Assembly (NCBI RefSeq): GCF_000003195.3
Contig: NC_012873.2
Location: forward strand, 23,214,347 to 23,278,346
Source of the DNA: Sorghum bicolor
Taxonomy: Eukaryota; Streptophyta; Magnoliopsida; Poales; Poaceae
Length of the DNA: 64,000 nt
Direction: 5' to 3'
Shown: one piece after another, positions 20,821 to 32,063 of the stretch
How positions within the stretch are numbered: position 1 is the stretch's first letter
Layout: each line of letters opens with the position of its first letter
The notes under the pieces: model-generated
The model's input: the letters and a program-made list of their open reading frames with translations, nothing else
Databases searched by the model: none
Told to the model about the DNA's origin: nothing
Program-made: the position numbers and the translations under genes

Positions 20821-21740
20821 TGAAAGAATAAGTGGAAGAGAGCTTCATAGTAATGAATGCAATGAATGTAACTAGATGCGCAATTCTTAGGGTGAGATAT
20901 TGGCATTTTTATTTGGTGGATATATGGGCACAACTCTAGTGTAAGAGTTGGCGTATTTTTGGGTGGATGAAAAAAACATGTTATGCGCAACTTCTCAGTG
21001 TGAGAGTTGGCTTTATTTGGTGGGTGCAAGTGAATTCTGATCTTGGAGGCATGAAACATCTCTCGATAGTGGTCCAAAAATTTGACCAAACTCAACACAG
21101 AGTAAGCAGCATATGTAGAAGGTTCATCATAAAGAGATATATTTGGCCATCGGTAGGTAAAAGCTTAATCATTCAAGGAATTTGCTATATGAATTTTTAA
21201 TTTTGTAAAATAAAAACCTAAGTACTTTGCAAAGACTAGCAAGCATCATGTCATCCTACTATATCACATCCGTCAACTACTTAGATAAAATGGGGTCCCT
21301 AACAAAGTGTTCATAAATTCATAGGAATTTTAGCGAGAAATAAAAGGGATGCAAAACATTTTGAACAAAGGAGACAAGTTGATGGAGAATGAAGGTACAA
21401 TATTTTAAACTTTTATTTATAAAACTTTTTTTAACTTAAAAGAGGGGAGCGTTTATAAAAACTGAGTTTTCATGATGATGTGCTTCTCCCCCACACTTGT
21501 TTTCTTTCCTGTCTTTGATTAGTCACAGAAAAATATATACATTCTAGAAAACAAGTGCTCAAAAGAAAAGATATTTTCATTGATAACTTAAATAGGCACA
21601 ATTACATCAAAAGGAAAAATGGTTGAAAAAGGGAAAGCGTGCGTGTTTTATTAGCAGGGACATTTTGGTTAAAACATAAATGCATAAATCAAGAGGCTTT
21701 ATTTAAAGTAAAATAAATACAACAAAAATATATATTATAT
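20821..21740 (-). other. E4 3' non-coding region
   Basis: No credible coding sequence. It holds a purine-rich tract on the minus strand (AAGTGTGGGGGAGAAG, about 21484-21499), the block that typically follows Athila integrase. About three degenerate copies of a 50-60-bp unit lie at 20875-21035 (AACTCTNAGTGTRAGAGTTGGC core, followed by TTTGGTGGGTG-like blocks). The 3' LTR was not found on this side of E2. Confidence 0.5.
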
Positions 21741-21747
21741 TATTTTT

Positions 21748-23300
21748 TTAAAACATTCCTTTGGTGTATTCTTTAAAAGAAACTAAATTTATTTCATCAA
21801 AGGAATGGGGTTCGGATTCGAGAAATACCTTGAGACGTTGCCCATTTACCTTATGGATGTTGCCACCGTCGTCCTTTATTGTGACAGCTCCGTGCGGCGC
21901 CACCTCGGTCACTTTGTAAGGTCTGTCCCATTTGCTCCTGAGCTTTCCGTTCCCGAACAATTTGACTCTCGAGTTGAAAAGCAGGACTTTGTCACCGATC
22001 TTGAATTCTTTATGTAAGATCTTTTTATCGTGCCATCTTTTTGCTATTTCTTTGTAGAGCTTGGCATTGTGATAGGCTTTTTCTCGCCATTCTTCTAATT
22101 CTGTGACTTGTGTTTCCCTGTTTCTTCCAGCGGCCTTGATGTCCATATTCCAAGTCTTGATTGCCCAGTGAGCTCTATGTTCAAGCTCAACAGGCAAATG
22201 ACAGCTTTTGCCATAGACCAACTGATAAGGTGACATCCCGATGGGAGTTTTGTAAGCTGTCCTGTATGCCCGGAGTGCATCAGGGAGCTTATCTTTCCAG
22301 CCCGTTCTCATTTTGTTCACCGTTTTCTGGAGTATGTTCTTGATCTGCTTATTGGAAGTTTCGGCCTGCCCGCTTGTTTGGGGATGATAAGGAGTAGCAA
22401 CAGACAAGCTTCACTTCGTCTGGGACTACACGATAGACTCATACAAGCAAATATAGCAAACCAGACACCTTTCTTCAGAGAAGTTGCAATGATAGCATCA
22501 TGGGAGCTTTGGAAACTGCAAAATGACAAAGTATTCCAGAGAATACAACCAAGCATTAGCCTTCGGTTTGTAAATTTCAAAAATCAGTGTTTACTCCAAT
22601 CGGTTAGATTCAAGGACGATCTTAGATCAGCCTTTTGTGTTTGGCTAGATGCTTTTAGTTAATTTCCCTTTGTAAGCTCCTGTACTATCTTCTTTAATTT
22701 TAAATACAAAAGGTCGGCATTGTGGGGACCTCCCCCACAGTATTTTTTTGGTCAAAAAAAACATTGTGACGGGTGCCCAAATCTTGCAAAAATGTTCTGA
22801 AGGATTTATCAATGAAGTGCGACGCTCTGTCACTTATCACCATTCTTGGTGTCCCAAAACGAGGAAAGATGATCTCGTGAAACATCTTTCTTGCATGCTT
22901 GGCATTTGCTGCTCGACACGATAATGCTTCTACCCATTTTGATATGTAGTCAACTGCTACAAGGATGTGCTCGCAGTCGCCTAATTTCTTGAATGGCCCC
23001 ATAAAATCAATTCCCCAGACGTCAAAAATTTCGACTTGGAGATTGAAGTGAAGTGGCATGGCGTTGCGTGCACTGATGTTGCCTTGTAGCTGGCACTGAC
23101 GACATCTGTGGACAAACTTCTTCGTGTCTAGATACATTGTAGGCCAGTAGAAGCCGCACGTCCAGATTTTGGACTATGTGCGAAATACTCCATAGTGACC
23201 TCCGTATGGTGAAGCGTGACACTTCTCGATGATTTGTGCACCCTCTGAGGTGGGCACACATCCTCGTAGCAGTCCGTCAGCACAGACCCAGTATAGGTAG
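21748..23300 (-). pseudogene. E4 integrase, split by a LINE
   Basis: The zinc-binding N-terminus (23174-23300 and HRCRQCQL near 23100), core with GIDFMGPF and MVISDRASHF (23137-22764), then after the LINE the remaining core and C-terminus (22402-21748) with [19 protein letters not shown] (catalytic Glu), [20 protein letters not shown] and [20 protein letters not shown]. This is the Athila integrase pattern. Removing 22403-22763 brings the two halves together at a His-Asn-Val-Ala-Thr junction. Confidence 0.85.
22403..22759 (+). mobile_element. E5: 5'-truncated LINE (L1-like) 3' end
   Basis: 357 bp on the plus strand ending in a short poly(A) (CAAAAAAAA). The upstream part encodes the C-terminal tail seen in plant L1 ORF2 proteins (ASWELWKLQNDKVFQRI, FKDDLRSAFCVWLDAF, stop at 22662), followed by a 3' UTR with GGGGACCTCCCCCACAG and poly(A). 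The repeated AACA (22399-22402 and 22760-22763) is a minimal target-site duplication, ambiguous because it adjoins the A tail. The 5' truncation is typical for LINE integration. Confidence 0.75.
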
Positions 23301-24753
23301 GGGTTGTCCCACAAGTGGCGTCGACTTTCATATTCAAGCTTCTTCTTTGATTTGCCTAGGGGTACGTACCCTGAAACCATAAAGTTAACAATATTTGCAT
23401 ACCATGGGTTCGTGTCGTTGATCATCAGGAGCATGTCGTCGCGTAGGAAGTCGTTAATCTCCTGTTCCTGCATGTTAGTGACTTGCATACGCGAAAGATG
23501 GTCTGCAACAGTATTTTCTACCCCTTTCTTATCTTTTATCTCAATATCAAACTCTTGTAACAACAAGATCCATCGGAGTAGACGAGGTTTAGCATCCATT
23601 ATGGTGAGCAAATATTTGAGAGCAGCATGATCCATATAAACAATTATCTTTGCTCCCACCAAATAGGATCTAAACTTATCGATAGCAAAGACTATAGCAA
23701 GGAACTCATTTTAGTAGTGGCGTAGTTAAGCTGAGGTCCTGTCAAAGTCTTGCTAGCGTAAGCGATCGCGTGATGCTTTTTGTCCTTGGTTTGGCCAAGG
23801 ACCGCCCCGACAGCATAATCGCTGGCATCACACATGATCTCAAAGGGTAGCGACCAATCCGGTGGTTGGATAATGGGCGCTGAGATGAGTGCCTTCTTTA
23901 TGGTTTCGAAAGCTCTTAAGCACTCATCTGTGAACTCAAAGGGAACGTCTTTTGCTAAAAGGGCTGTCAGCGGCCGGGTGATTTGTGAAAACTCTTTGAT
24001 AAATCATCTATAAAACCCGTCGTGGCCTAGAAAGCTGCGAATTCCCTTGACGTTCATAGGGGGAGGTAGTTGTTCTATGACTTCTATTTTTTCTTTATCT
24101 ACCTCAATTCCCCGTTCAGACACTAAGTGTCCCAAAACAATGCCTTCTCGGACCATAAGGTGGCATTTTTCCCAATTAAGTACCAGGTCCTTCTCTTGGC
24201 ATCTTTGCAAAACTTTGTCCAAATTTTCAAGGCAATGAACGAAAGTTTTTCCATAGACCGAAAAGTCGTCCATGAAAACTTCCATGATCTCCTCAATCAT
24301 TTCCAAGAAAATGGACATCATGCATCTTTGGAATGAGGCGGGTGCATTGCACAACCCGAACGACATTCTTCTATATGCATACGTTCCATATGGGCATGTG
24401 AACGTAGTTTTGCTTTGATCATCAGGATGGATAGGAATTTGGTGATAACCAGAATACCCATCGAGGAAACAGAAATAGGAGTGTTTTGCCAATCGTTCCA
24501 ACATCTCATCGATGAAGGGCAATGGGAAATGATCCTTTTTCGTTGCCGCATTAAGTTTTCTGTAATCAATACACATTCTCCATCCTGTGATGGTACCGTG
24601 AGGGATAAGCTCGTTCTTAGCGTTCTTAACTACCATCATTCCTCCTTTTTTTGGAACCACTTGGACGGGACTAACCCAGTCGCTATGTGGTACGGGATAA
24701 ATAATCGCAGTGTGAAAAAGTTTGAGGACTTCCTTTTTCATGACTTCCCTCAT
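23174..24753 (-). pseudogene. E4 reverse transcriptase and RNase H
   Basis: RT at 24753-24004: VPKKGGMMVVKNAKNELIP, WRMCIDYRKLNAATKKDHFPL, FCFLDGYSGYHQIPI and catalytic FMDDFSVYG, the Athila variant. A TGA at 24004-24006 replaces an expected Arg codon (CGA) after GFYR. RNase H continues at about 24000-23550 (CDASDYAVGAVLGQTKDKKHH in the broken frame, then [12 protein letters not shown] and [15 protein letters not shown]). A small deletion near 23712 shifts the frame. Confidence 0.85.
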
Positions 24754-25936
24754 CGCATTATTGAGCCTGTGCTGTGGTTCACGTGTGGGCGTGCTTGCAG
24801 GGTCAATAGGTATACAATGGGTACAGAGTGTTGGGCTAACCCCCTTGAGGTCTTGCTAGGAATACCCGAAGACCGACCTATGCTTTTCTAAAACAGTGAT
24901 GAGTCAAGAGGTTTCGTCATCAGAAAGCTTATCACTAATGATGACGGGCGTGTTTTTGTCACCATGAAGAAAAGCATATCTTAATCCTTTGGTAGGGTTT
25001 TTAGCTCAACTGGAGGTGGAGTCAGCACTTCCTCCTTAGGAAGTTCGAGGATTTCTCCTGTGTCATCCTCTTCTTCTATAATGAAGTTAGAGTCATTTTC
25101 TAAGGACGTCTCAGGAGTTTCGAATGGCATTACCGACATAACCTCCTCGGGCATAGAAGAACAGGGAGGTTCTGCTATCGAGTTTCTAGCTCGAGAGAAT
25201 GGGATCGAGAATTTATTCCTCCCTATCTTTACATCTAATTCCCCTGTGTTGGAGGCATCGTAAAAGAATGTCTCTAGGGGGGTGCCCGATCACCATATCG
25301 AAGCCTATGTCGTCAAAGATATGAAAATCTAGAGTCAAGACGACATCTTCATGCTGAATGTTCACGTTGTAAACACTCCTTGTCCCTTTTTAATGGACCA
25401 TGGTCCATCTCTAAAAGACAAGTTGGTAGGAGCTAAAGTCTTATCACCAAGATGGGTGAGTGCAAAGCCTGAGGAGACTATGTTTGCTCCTACCATGGGA
25501 TTATACAACGTCTCTACCCAATCATCCTGGATCTTGCAGTGAATGGTTCGTGAAGGTGAGCAAGTCTAAATTACTTCAGACGAAGACTCTCTTTCATTTG
25601 TCCATTCATTGCTCATGATCGCTGTCAACTCCTTAACAGAATCTTTAAGGGAATCACGATCAGGTTCTGGAGTGACACAAACATGATTGATCTTCTTTTT
25701 ATTATATTTCGAATAATTACCGAAATCGTCAATGAAATCGTCATCGAAGCATGGAAGGGCATAGGGTAGAGGGTTCTCTCTTAGCTCATCTGGTTTGGGT
25801 GAGGATGTCTCAGGTTGTGCATTTGTTTCAGCCTCAGCCGAAGAGACTTCCTCAAAACACGGCCCTAGTTCTACGCGGAGGGGTTCTAAGGGGGGAATAT
25901 TCTCTAGAATGCGATCTAGTAGGGCTTCTCCCTCCT
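24754..25936 (-). pseudogene. E4 protease and linker region, degraded
   Basis: No long frame survives. Fragments on the minus strand resemble the Athila protease region: PMVGANIVSSGFALTHLGDK near 25440-25500, then DFHIFDDIGFDMVIGHP near 25290-25340, with several stops and shifts. An acidic linker toward RT follows (FIIEEEDDTGEILELPKEE near 25030-25090). Confidence 0.55.
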
Positions 25937-26515
25937 CTACAGGTGTGTGAATGATCCTCCCGCGGATGTGTCAAGCATTAGGGCAGATTCCTTGTTCAGC
26001 CCTAACCAAAAGTGTTGTAATAGCACAAGGTTGGGGATAGACAAGTTTGGGCCAGATTTGGTCAAAGTTGTGAATCTGTCCCAAGCTGCTCTTAGGGATT
26101 CCTTCTCTTCTTGACAGAAGTTGAGAATCTCTTGACGTAGGGCAGCAATTCGGGATAATGGGTAGAATGCTAGGCAGAATTTGTTTCGCAATTCTTCCCA
26201 ATCGCCAGCTACCATCCCTACGTTCTGGGTGTACCAATGCCTCGCCCTCTCATTAAGAGAGAAGGGAAACAATTTCCACCGCATTGTCTCGGGTGACATG
26301 CCAGCAATGGTGAGGCATGCACAGAGCTGCTCAAATTCCCTCAAGTGGTTATATGGGTTTTCGTAATCTAAGCCTGAGAAGGATTGTTCCCGAACCATGC
26401 CTATAAAAGCCGGCCAGAGTTCGTAACTCGAAGCTGTGATGGGCTTCGCGGATTGTGGAGGTGCGGCGAACTCGGCCTTGGGAGCAGACATATTGGAGAT
26501 GGTAGGTTGCTCCAT
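25937..26515 (-). pseudogene. E4 gag, truncated
   Basis: From ATG at 26515 (MEQPTISNMSAPKAEF) to a stop at 25937-25939. It contains the Athila Retrotrans_gag domain: FSGLDYENPYNHLREFEQLC, WKLFPFSLNERARHWYTQNV, WEELRNKFCLAFYPLSRIAALRQEI. It ends at GGSFTH, where a frameshift precedes a pyrimidine-rich stretch; about 190 residues remain, so the zinc knuckle part is lost. Confidence 0.85.
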
Positions 26516-26588
26516 CGGAACAAAGTAAGAAAAGAAAGGTAAAAACAAAAGATACATGGGCAACTAGGTTCGGAGACTAAGACGACAA

Positions 26589-26610
26589 CCGCTCCCCGGC
26601 AACGGTGCTA
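26589..26610 (-). other. E4 primer-binding site (tRNA-Asp type)
   Basis: The minus strand reads TAGCACCGTTGCCGGGGAGC just after the LTR end at 26615. It is close to TGGCGCCGTTGCCGGGGA, the Athila primer site complementary to tRNA-Asp. Confidence 0.75.
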
Positions 26611-26614
26611 GAAA

Positions 26615-29527
26615 TGCTTGTTAGTGCTTCTTAGCGACAGCAGAAAAAATCTGCAAGCGCACGGAAGTACCGTTGTAGCACTTCACTCGGAAGTATTCAG
26701 GGTATCGTATTTATCCATAGGGAACGGCAAAACGTCACTTAGACTCTAAACTAATCACCCTATAAGATAGTAGGGAGGAGAACACGGCTGAGTGGATACA
26801 CTAAAGTGATGAACCACTAAGTGAAAAGACCTTCCCACTACTTGCTTGCTTCAGGCCCACTGAGAGTCCTAGGTAACTAGGCGATCCTAGTATCAGCACT
26901 ACGCTACGACTTATCGTGAGGGATTACTGTTGACGGTCCTTAAGTATCAAATTTAATAATCAAATAAACAAAGAAAAGGATCCAAATGAAATCAACATCC
27001 AGACTTAGGGTTTTATCTGACAGAATTCCACGAGTTTTGGTGTTTGTCTATTTCCGCAGGGGATTATCAGGAAATACAGAAGAAAGGCCCACACGTCGGG
27101 ATTACATAGAGATATCAACGTGCCGAGCGATTATCTTACATCTAGAAGACTCCAGAAGCCACGAGAACGAAGCGGAGGCGAAATGGGGCCTGGCCCTAGG
27201 CGCCCGCCCAGGAGGCCAGGGCGCCCGCCCCCTGTTGGACACACTTTCGGGATTACGCTCCACCGACCTAAAGGATCAAGGATAACCGTTCAGTCAATGT
27301 CGGTTTGATCCAACGGCCCATATTCACTTGAAGGGACTATAACACCAGACCCCCTAGCCCCTGGAGGATAGATCCTCTCAACCCTAACTCATTATTCCTC
27401 AAGGGAGAAGAAGCCTCTGATCAAGCCTAGAGCCACCACATCAATTAGACATCAAGATTAGCATAGCTACATAGGATTAGAACTAGAAGGAGTCAATCTT
27501 CGATTGGTTTCCGGATCTGTCAAGAGGATTCTTGGTAATTCTCTAATTGTTCTTCTAATTGTTCATCTTTGTTCTTCAATATTATGAATATGACTTTGTT
27601 CTACTTAAATATATTGCTTATGACTTTGCTCTACTTGTTTATATTCAAGATTATATTGTTCTTAGTTTATCATAGTTATATACTTGGCTTAGTTAGATTG
27701 GATCTATATACATGTTTAGGATCGTATAGCGTTTATCCATCAGATCCATGGGTAAATGATAGATATTATGTAGGCATGGTGCCTATATCGTATTTATCTG
27801 CGATTGTACCCAATATGCCAGATCGCGGGGTAGTTCGTGATAGTGACAGCTTCATTGATTCTTATATAGTCCCCCTCTCGTGTATTGGGCTGGCAGAGCA
27901 ACATTATTACAGGGGAGTGATTGCTGTTTCTCATTTTCCTTGCTAATATCACTATGCATAGGCGTAGTCCTGTCTCGCAATGATTGCTAAGTATGCTTGC
28001 ACTAACTATGATAATTCTAGACTATAAGTTGAGAATAACTTAGGAAATATTCTTGTAGTTCGTTCTAATTCCATGCTAATGACTTTCTAGAATATCTAAT
28101 TGAGGTGCTTATCATATTTATATGTGGCTAAGTTATGCTGATCAGATTAATTATCTTTGTCACTATTCATTACTTTATATATCTTTTACGTGACACTTAT
28201 CCCTGTATGAAAGAGTAAGATAAATGTTCTCAATTATACATGCAATGATAGATACTCAATCTCATATTCCATTCTATAATCAACATTGATGGTTACTAAT
28301 CACTTCCCAGTGGTAAAAATATAAATAATGATACCTGGAATACTTCTCGGTTAAAATGCTACTACGGTATTAATCTGTGCGCTTGCAGATCTCATTCATT
28401 ATTTATTTAGATGAGCAATTGCATATTTCAATACCGCGTCTCTCCTGTCATGCTGGGGATGACAACTTGGCTTAAGTGGTATGAGGGATAGGTTTCGCAT
28501 TTTTGGCACCATTATCAGAACTAGAAAACTGTATACTTTTTGTAGTGATGTTAAGAATACCCAACAATTACTACGGATGCCAGATGTTGTCACCGCACTA
28601 ACACCTACCCCTCTATCTGAAAGCCGTACCACATACGAAGGTAGCCCACAACTTAGAAACCATGTCTACGAAGGTGACTACTGCTCTAGCGATAGCAATG
28701 CGCATGATTATCCGTCTTTATCAGGAGTCCTCTTACTAGAGCACCTGTTCTAAGAACGAGCAACGATCCCACAAGCAAATAGCTTTATGAAAGTAATTCA
28801 CTTAATGAATCAAAACTAAAATTTAACACAAACCTCTTACTTCAAGTAGTAAGAATGAATGTAGAGGTTCAAGAAGGAGCGAGAGCCGATAGGTCCGGCA
28901 CTTCGTCCACCCCAGAGTAGAACTTGCTTCGACCCCACTTCTACACTTCAACTCTTGCTTCTCTCTCTAGCCTAAGTCTAGAATAGTTGGAGCTAAACTA
29001 ATGGAAAAATAAAGCACCACTCCTTTTGTTTTCTTGTATCTTGATATATTTAAATGGAGGAGTGGGGGTCTCAATTTATAGCTCCTTAAGACGGTTCCGG
29101 GCGATCTAAATTTGGTAGTAGGTGAAACCGTCCTATGCATGCCGCCATGCAACTGCCTGAAAAAGGTGGGACCGAGTTGCCGCCACGGGGGGTGCGCCCA
29201 CACCAGGGTGCGGCCACACCACTGGTGGGCCCCCCTGGCCACCGCCTTCGCGTGGTCGGTTCGTCTCTGGACCCTGATCCTTCCCGTGGTTACGGATGGA
29301 TCCAGTTCGGTGTTTTGGTGGGCTTTTCCATTTAATCTTGATTTGTGCCTTTTCTGAAAATGCTTTCTTCAAGTGCGCTTTCTCGTGTCTTTTGTGCCTT
29401 TCCACGTGTGATACCTGAAATTGATATTTACAACAAAGCTTGTGGAAAGGTTAGATAAAAGCCTTATCATCTATTTATTTTATTTATAAAAATTTTGTTT
29501 ATAATTATAAGATAAGAAGTGCCAACA
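26615..29527 (-). repeat. E4 5' LTR, interrupted by E6
   Basis: Two pieces, 28567-29527 and 26615-26927, together about 1.27 kb; bounds TGTTGGCACTTC (minus start at 29527) and AACAAGCA (minus end at 26615). A minus-strand TATAAATT at 29073-29080 is the probable promoter. Near the downstream end lies GTGCGCTTGCAGAT (26649-26662), shared with E6. Confidence 0.8.
26928..28566 (+). repeat. E6: solo LTR, Athila-like family
   Basis: 1,639 bp from TGTTGACGGTCC to ACCCAACA, flanked by a perfect ATTAC duplication (26923-26927 and 28567-28571). No internal region is present, so it is a solo LTR left by LTR-LTR recombination. Its 3' part shares a box with the E4 LTR (GAATACTTC, GCTAC-ACGGTA, GTGCGCTTGCAGAT at 28377-28390), which suggests a related lineage. 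Orientation is inferred from this box. Confidence 0.8.
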
Positions 29528-30994
29528 GTGAGGCTCGAAACAATCTCCAATCACGAGCTCAACACCTCTGCTGCTCCAAGCCATCTAGGGCGTCGAGAAA
29601 CACCCAAGCGTAACAAGAAATCCACAGCAAACTCAAGGATCAAGTGCCACTAGATGCAACTCTCAATGCAATGCACTTGAATCTCACTCAATCTCACTAA
29701 GATTAGCAATCAAGCAAGGAGATGAGTGGAGAGAGTGTTCTCTAGCTCAATGTATGCCTCATGTAATCAAATGTGCAAGAGAGAACCCCCCCAAAGCTGG
29801 CCACCTTCTATTTATAAGCCCCTCAAAGAGATAGAGCCATTGGCTCTGTCACTGGGCAAATTTTGGGGGCACCGGACGCGTAGTAGGGAACCACCGGACG
29901 CTCGACCCCCTACGTCCGGTGTTCTAGAGTTAGCCATGTGTCCACCTTTGAATATCGCGTGTCAAACTCTAACGGTCACCTACGGACCACCGGACGCGAC
30001 CAAGTGAGCACCGAACGCGTCCGGTACTCACCGGTCACGTGCGCAGAGAGTTCTGCAAACTTACGACCTCACCGGACTCGGAGCACCGAACGCATCTGGT
30101 GCTCACTAGACTCATGCACAGAGAGGTCTACAAACTACACTAACACCAGACGCTAAGCACCGAAGTCGTGCGCGGAGAGGTCTGCAAACCACACTAACAC
30201 TGGACGCTTAGCACCGGAATCACTCCGGTGCATCCAGTGCCTTGTTAGAAAACCTCGCAGACTTGCTCTCAGATCCCAACAAGCACCGGACGCGCGAACA
30301 GCAGATCCCCTCCGTCCGGTGCAGAGTGTCTGGTGCACTCTGTTGGCTCTGGCCAAACTCAACAGTACACCAGACCCTAAGGGCCAGCGTCCGGTGGTCC
30401 CATGACTCCACCAAATTTCCCACCGGCACAATAGAAAATATACACTTAATTTTCTCAAAAGCGTCGAATCCCGCCGAGCAAGCTCGGCGGGAGGGTGAGA
30501 GAAACCCACACCCCTCTCAACCCTAAGAACTCCACCTCCTTTGTAAATATGCTAACACCACCAAGTGTCCACCACCAAAGTGCATGTGTGTTAGCTTTTC
30601 ACAAACATTTTCATCAAAGGAGTTAAGTTAGCACTCTACTAGATCCTAATGCATAAACTCAAGATATGGACCTAGTAGCACTTGATTCGAGAGATGACTA
30701 TGATTTCCCCTCTCGATAGTTGGCTATCTATCCTGAATCCAGTCAATCACTTCTCTACTCAACTTAGACCGACAAAAGTAAAGCCCTATGCTTATACCTT
30801 TGCCTTTATCACTTTACTCCTCGTCTATCACCATGATCTCCACTTCATGCTTCATCCCTTTGTGATCATATGACCACCTTTCCATGCCACCATGCACCTT
30901 CATCACATGTGTTGCTATGCCTAACTCAAATCACTTAAACACAAGGCATTAGCAACTTGGCGTCATTAATAACCAAAACCAAACTTGAGCTTTC
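29528..30994 (-). repeat. E7 3' LTR, partial
   Basis: Matches 37956-39386 with scattered substitutions and small duplications and deletions; lacks about 595 bp displaced by E4. It ends (minus start) TGAAAGCTCAAG. It is dense in ACCGGACGC and GCGTCCGGT motifs. Confidence 0.85.
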
Positions 30995-31010
30995 AATCTC
31001 CCCCTTTTTG
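30995..31010 (-). other. E7 polypurine tract
   Basis: Minus strand AAAAAGGGGGAGAT directly before the LTR start TGAAAGC, the standard SIRE-type polypurine tract. Confidence 0.8.
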
Positions 31011-31012
31011 GT

Positions 31013-32063
31013 AATTGATGACAACCATCACAAAGATATGAAATGAAATCAAAATGAAGTTGAATTGCTTGTCCAAAGCATTTTGATCATGAAATAAGAT
31101 TGGACAAACACTTCAATTTTGGTTTTGGTAGTACTAGCTCCCCCTACATATGTGCTTCCATGAGTTTGGTTCAAGCTTGCACATATGCATGGATTGGAAT
31201 TTTGGGAGATTTATTACTACCAAAATGATGCTAAGGTATATAGAATGGACCTTTGAAGCGTGATACCAATTGGAGTTGCCAATATACCATCCTTAGCACT
31301 AATGTAGCTAGACATACATCAAAACTCAAGATACCTCGTGAGATCATATTATATGTCTAGATAGCACAAGTAAATAAAACTCTATGCTAGAATTCAAAAC
31401 ATCATTTAAGTTCTATTTCTAGCAAGCACCAATCAAACAAGATTAGTGAATTTAAACTTGCAATGCAACACCTTATTATGTTAGTGCACATTCAAATGCA
31501 ACAAATGGTTCATGAGCTTGCTCCTCTTATTTGTGTGCTCAAGTTTAAAGAGTTTTCTCCTTTTTTATATCTTTGTTCCTCTCCCCCTTTTTTCTTTATC
31601 TTTGTTTCTCTCCCCCTTTGTCATCAATGACCACAAAGGTTCAAATTTTAGTGAGAAATAAGTCAATCAATGTGAGGGTCAAATAATGGTTCAATCTAGA
31701 TCACTTGCCTAGACTATGTAATTCAGTTTGATCCAAGGACAAGCTTCTTAACACCTCATGAAATATAAGGGTTATCTTGACCATGTTGAATTACACATCA
31801 TAAGCTCATATTCTAGATTCAACACTAGGCTTGCAAGCTTACAAACATGTCATATGCTACCACTAGATCAAACAATCATAGGAGCAATAGTGGTACCATA
31901 CATACATCAAATCTTTTTAATTTTCATGAATGAGCCTAATGTCATGCAAACCTGTCTATATGCTCTAATCATGTCCTTAGCAAAGTAAGAATGCTATGTC
32001 AACCCAACTTTTACCTTGCTTTGTTGGAGGAGAGGCATGTCATATATAAATGTGGGGGTGCAC
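31013..32063 (-). other. E7 3' non-coding region between RNase H and PPT
   Basis: AT-rich with no supportable gene. SIRE relatives often carry an extra ORF here; none is recognisable in this copy. Pyrimidine-rich plus-strand tracts (CTCCCCCTTT at 31571 and 31611) mean purine runs in the element strand. Confidence 0.4.

Larger units (their letters stand above)
20821..29527 (-). mobile_element. E4: Athila-like Gypsy retrotransposon, 3' end outside window
   Basis: Minus-strand element with a 5' LTR ending at 29527, an Athila-type primer site (26589-26610), gag, protease, RT with FMDD, RNase H and integrase. The 3' part is cut at 20820 by E2. It carries a LINE tail in integrase (E5) and a solo LTR in its 5' LTR (E6). 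It sits in the 3' LTR of E7: bases from 29528 match 37956 onward, and GTGAG (29528-29532) is the expected right target-site duplication. All genes are broken. Confidence 0.88.

Noticed and set aside
28481..28566. Second primer-binding site (GGCACCATTATCAG) implying a full element at 26.9 kb
   Set aside because: The sequence ends 60 bp later at CCAACA with the ATTAC duplication, so it lies inside a solo LTR rather than before an internal region.
26928..29527. One continuous 2.9-kb Athila LTR
   Set aside because: The ATTAC duplication at 26923 and 28567 and opposite orientation of the shared box show that 26928-28566 is a separate insertion.
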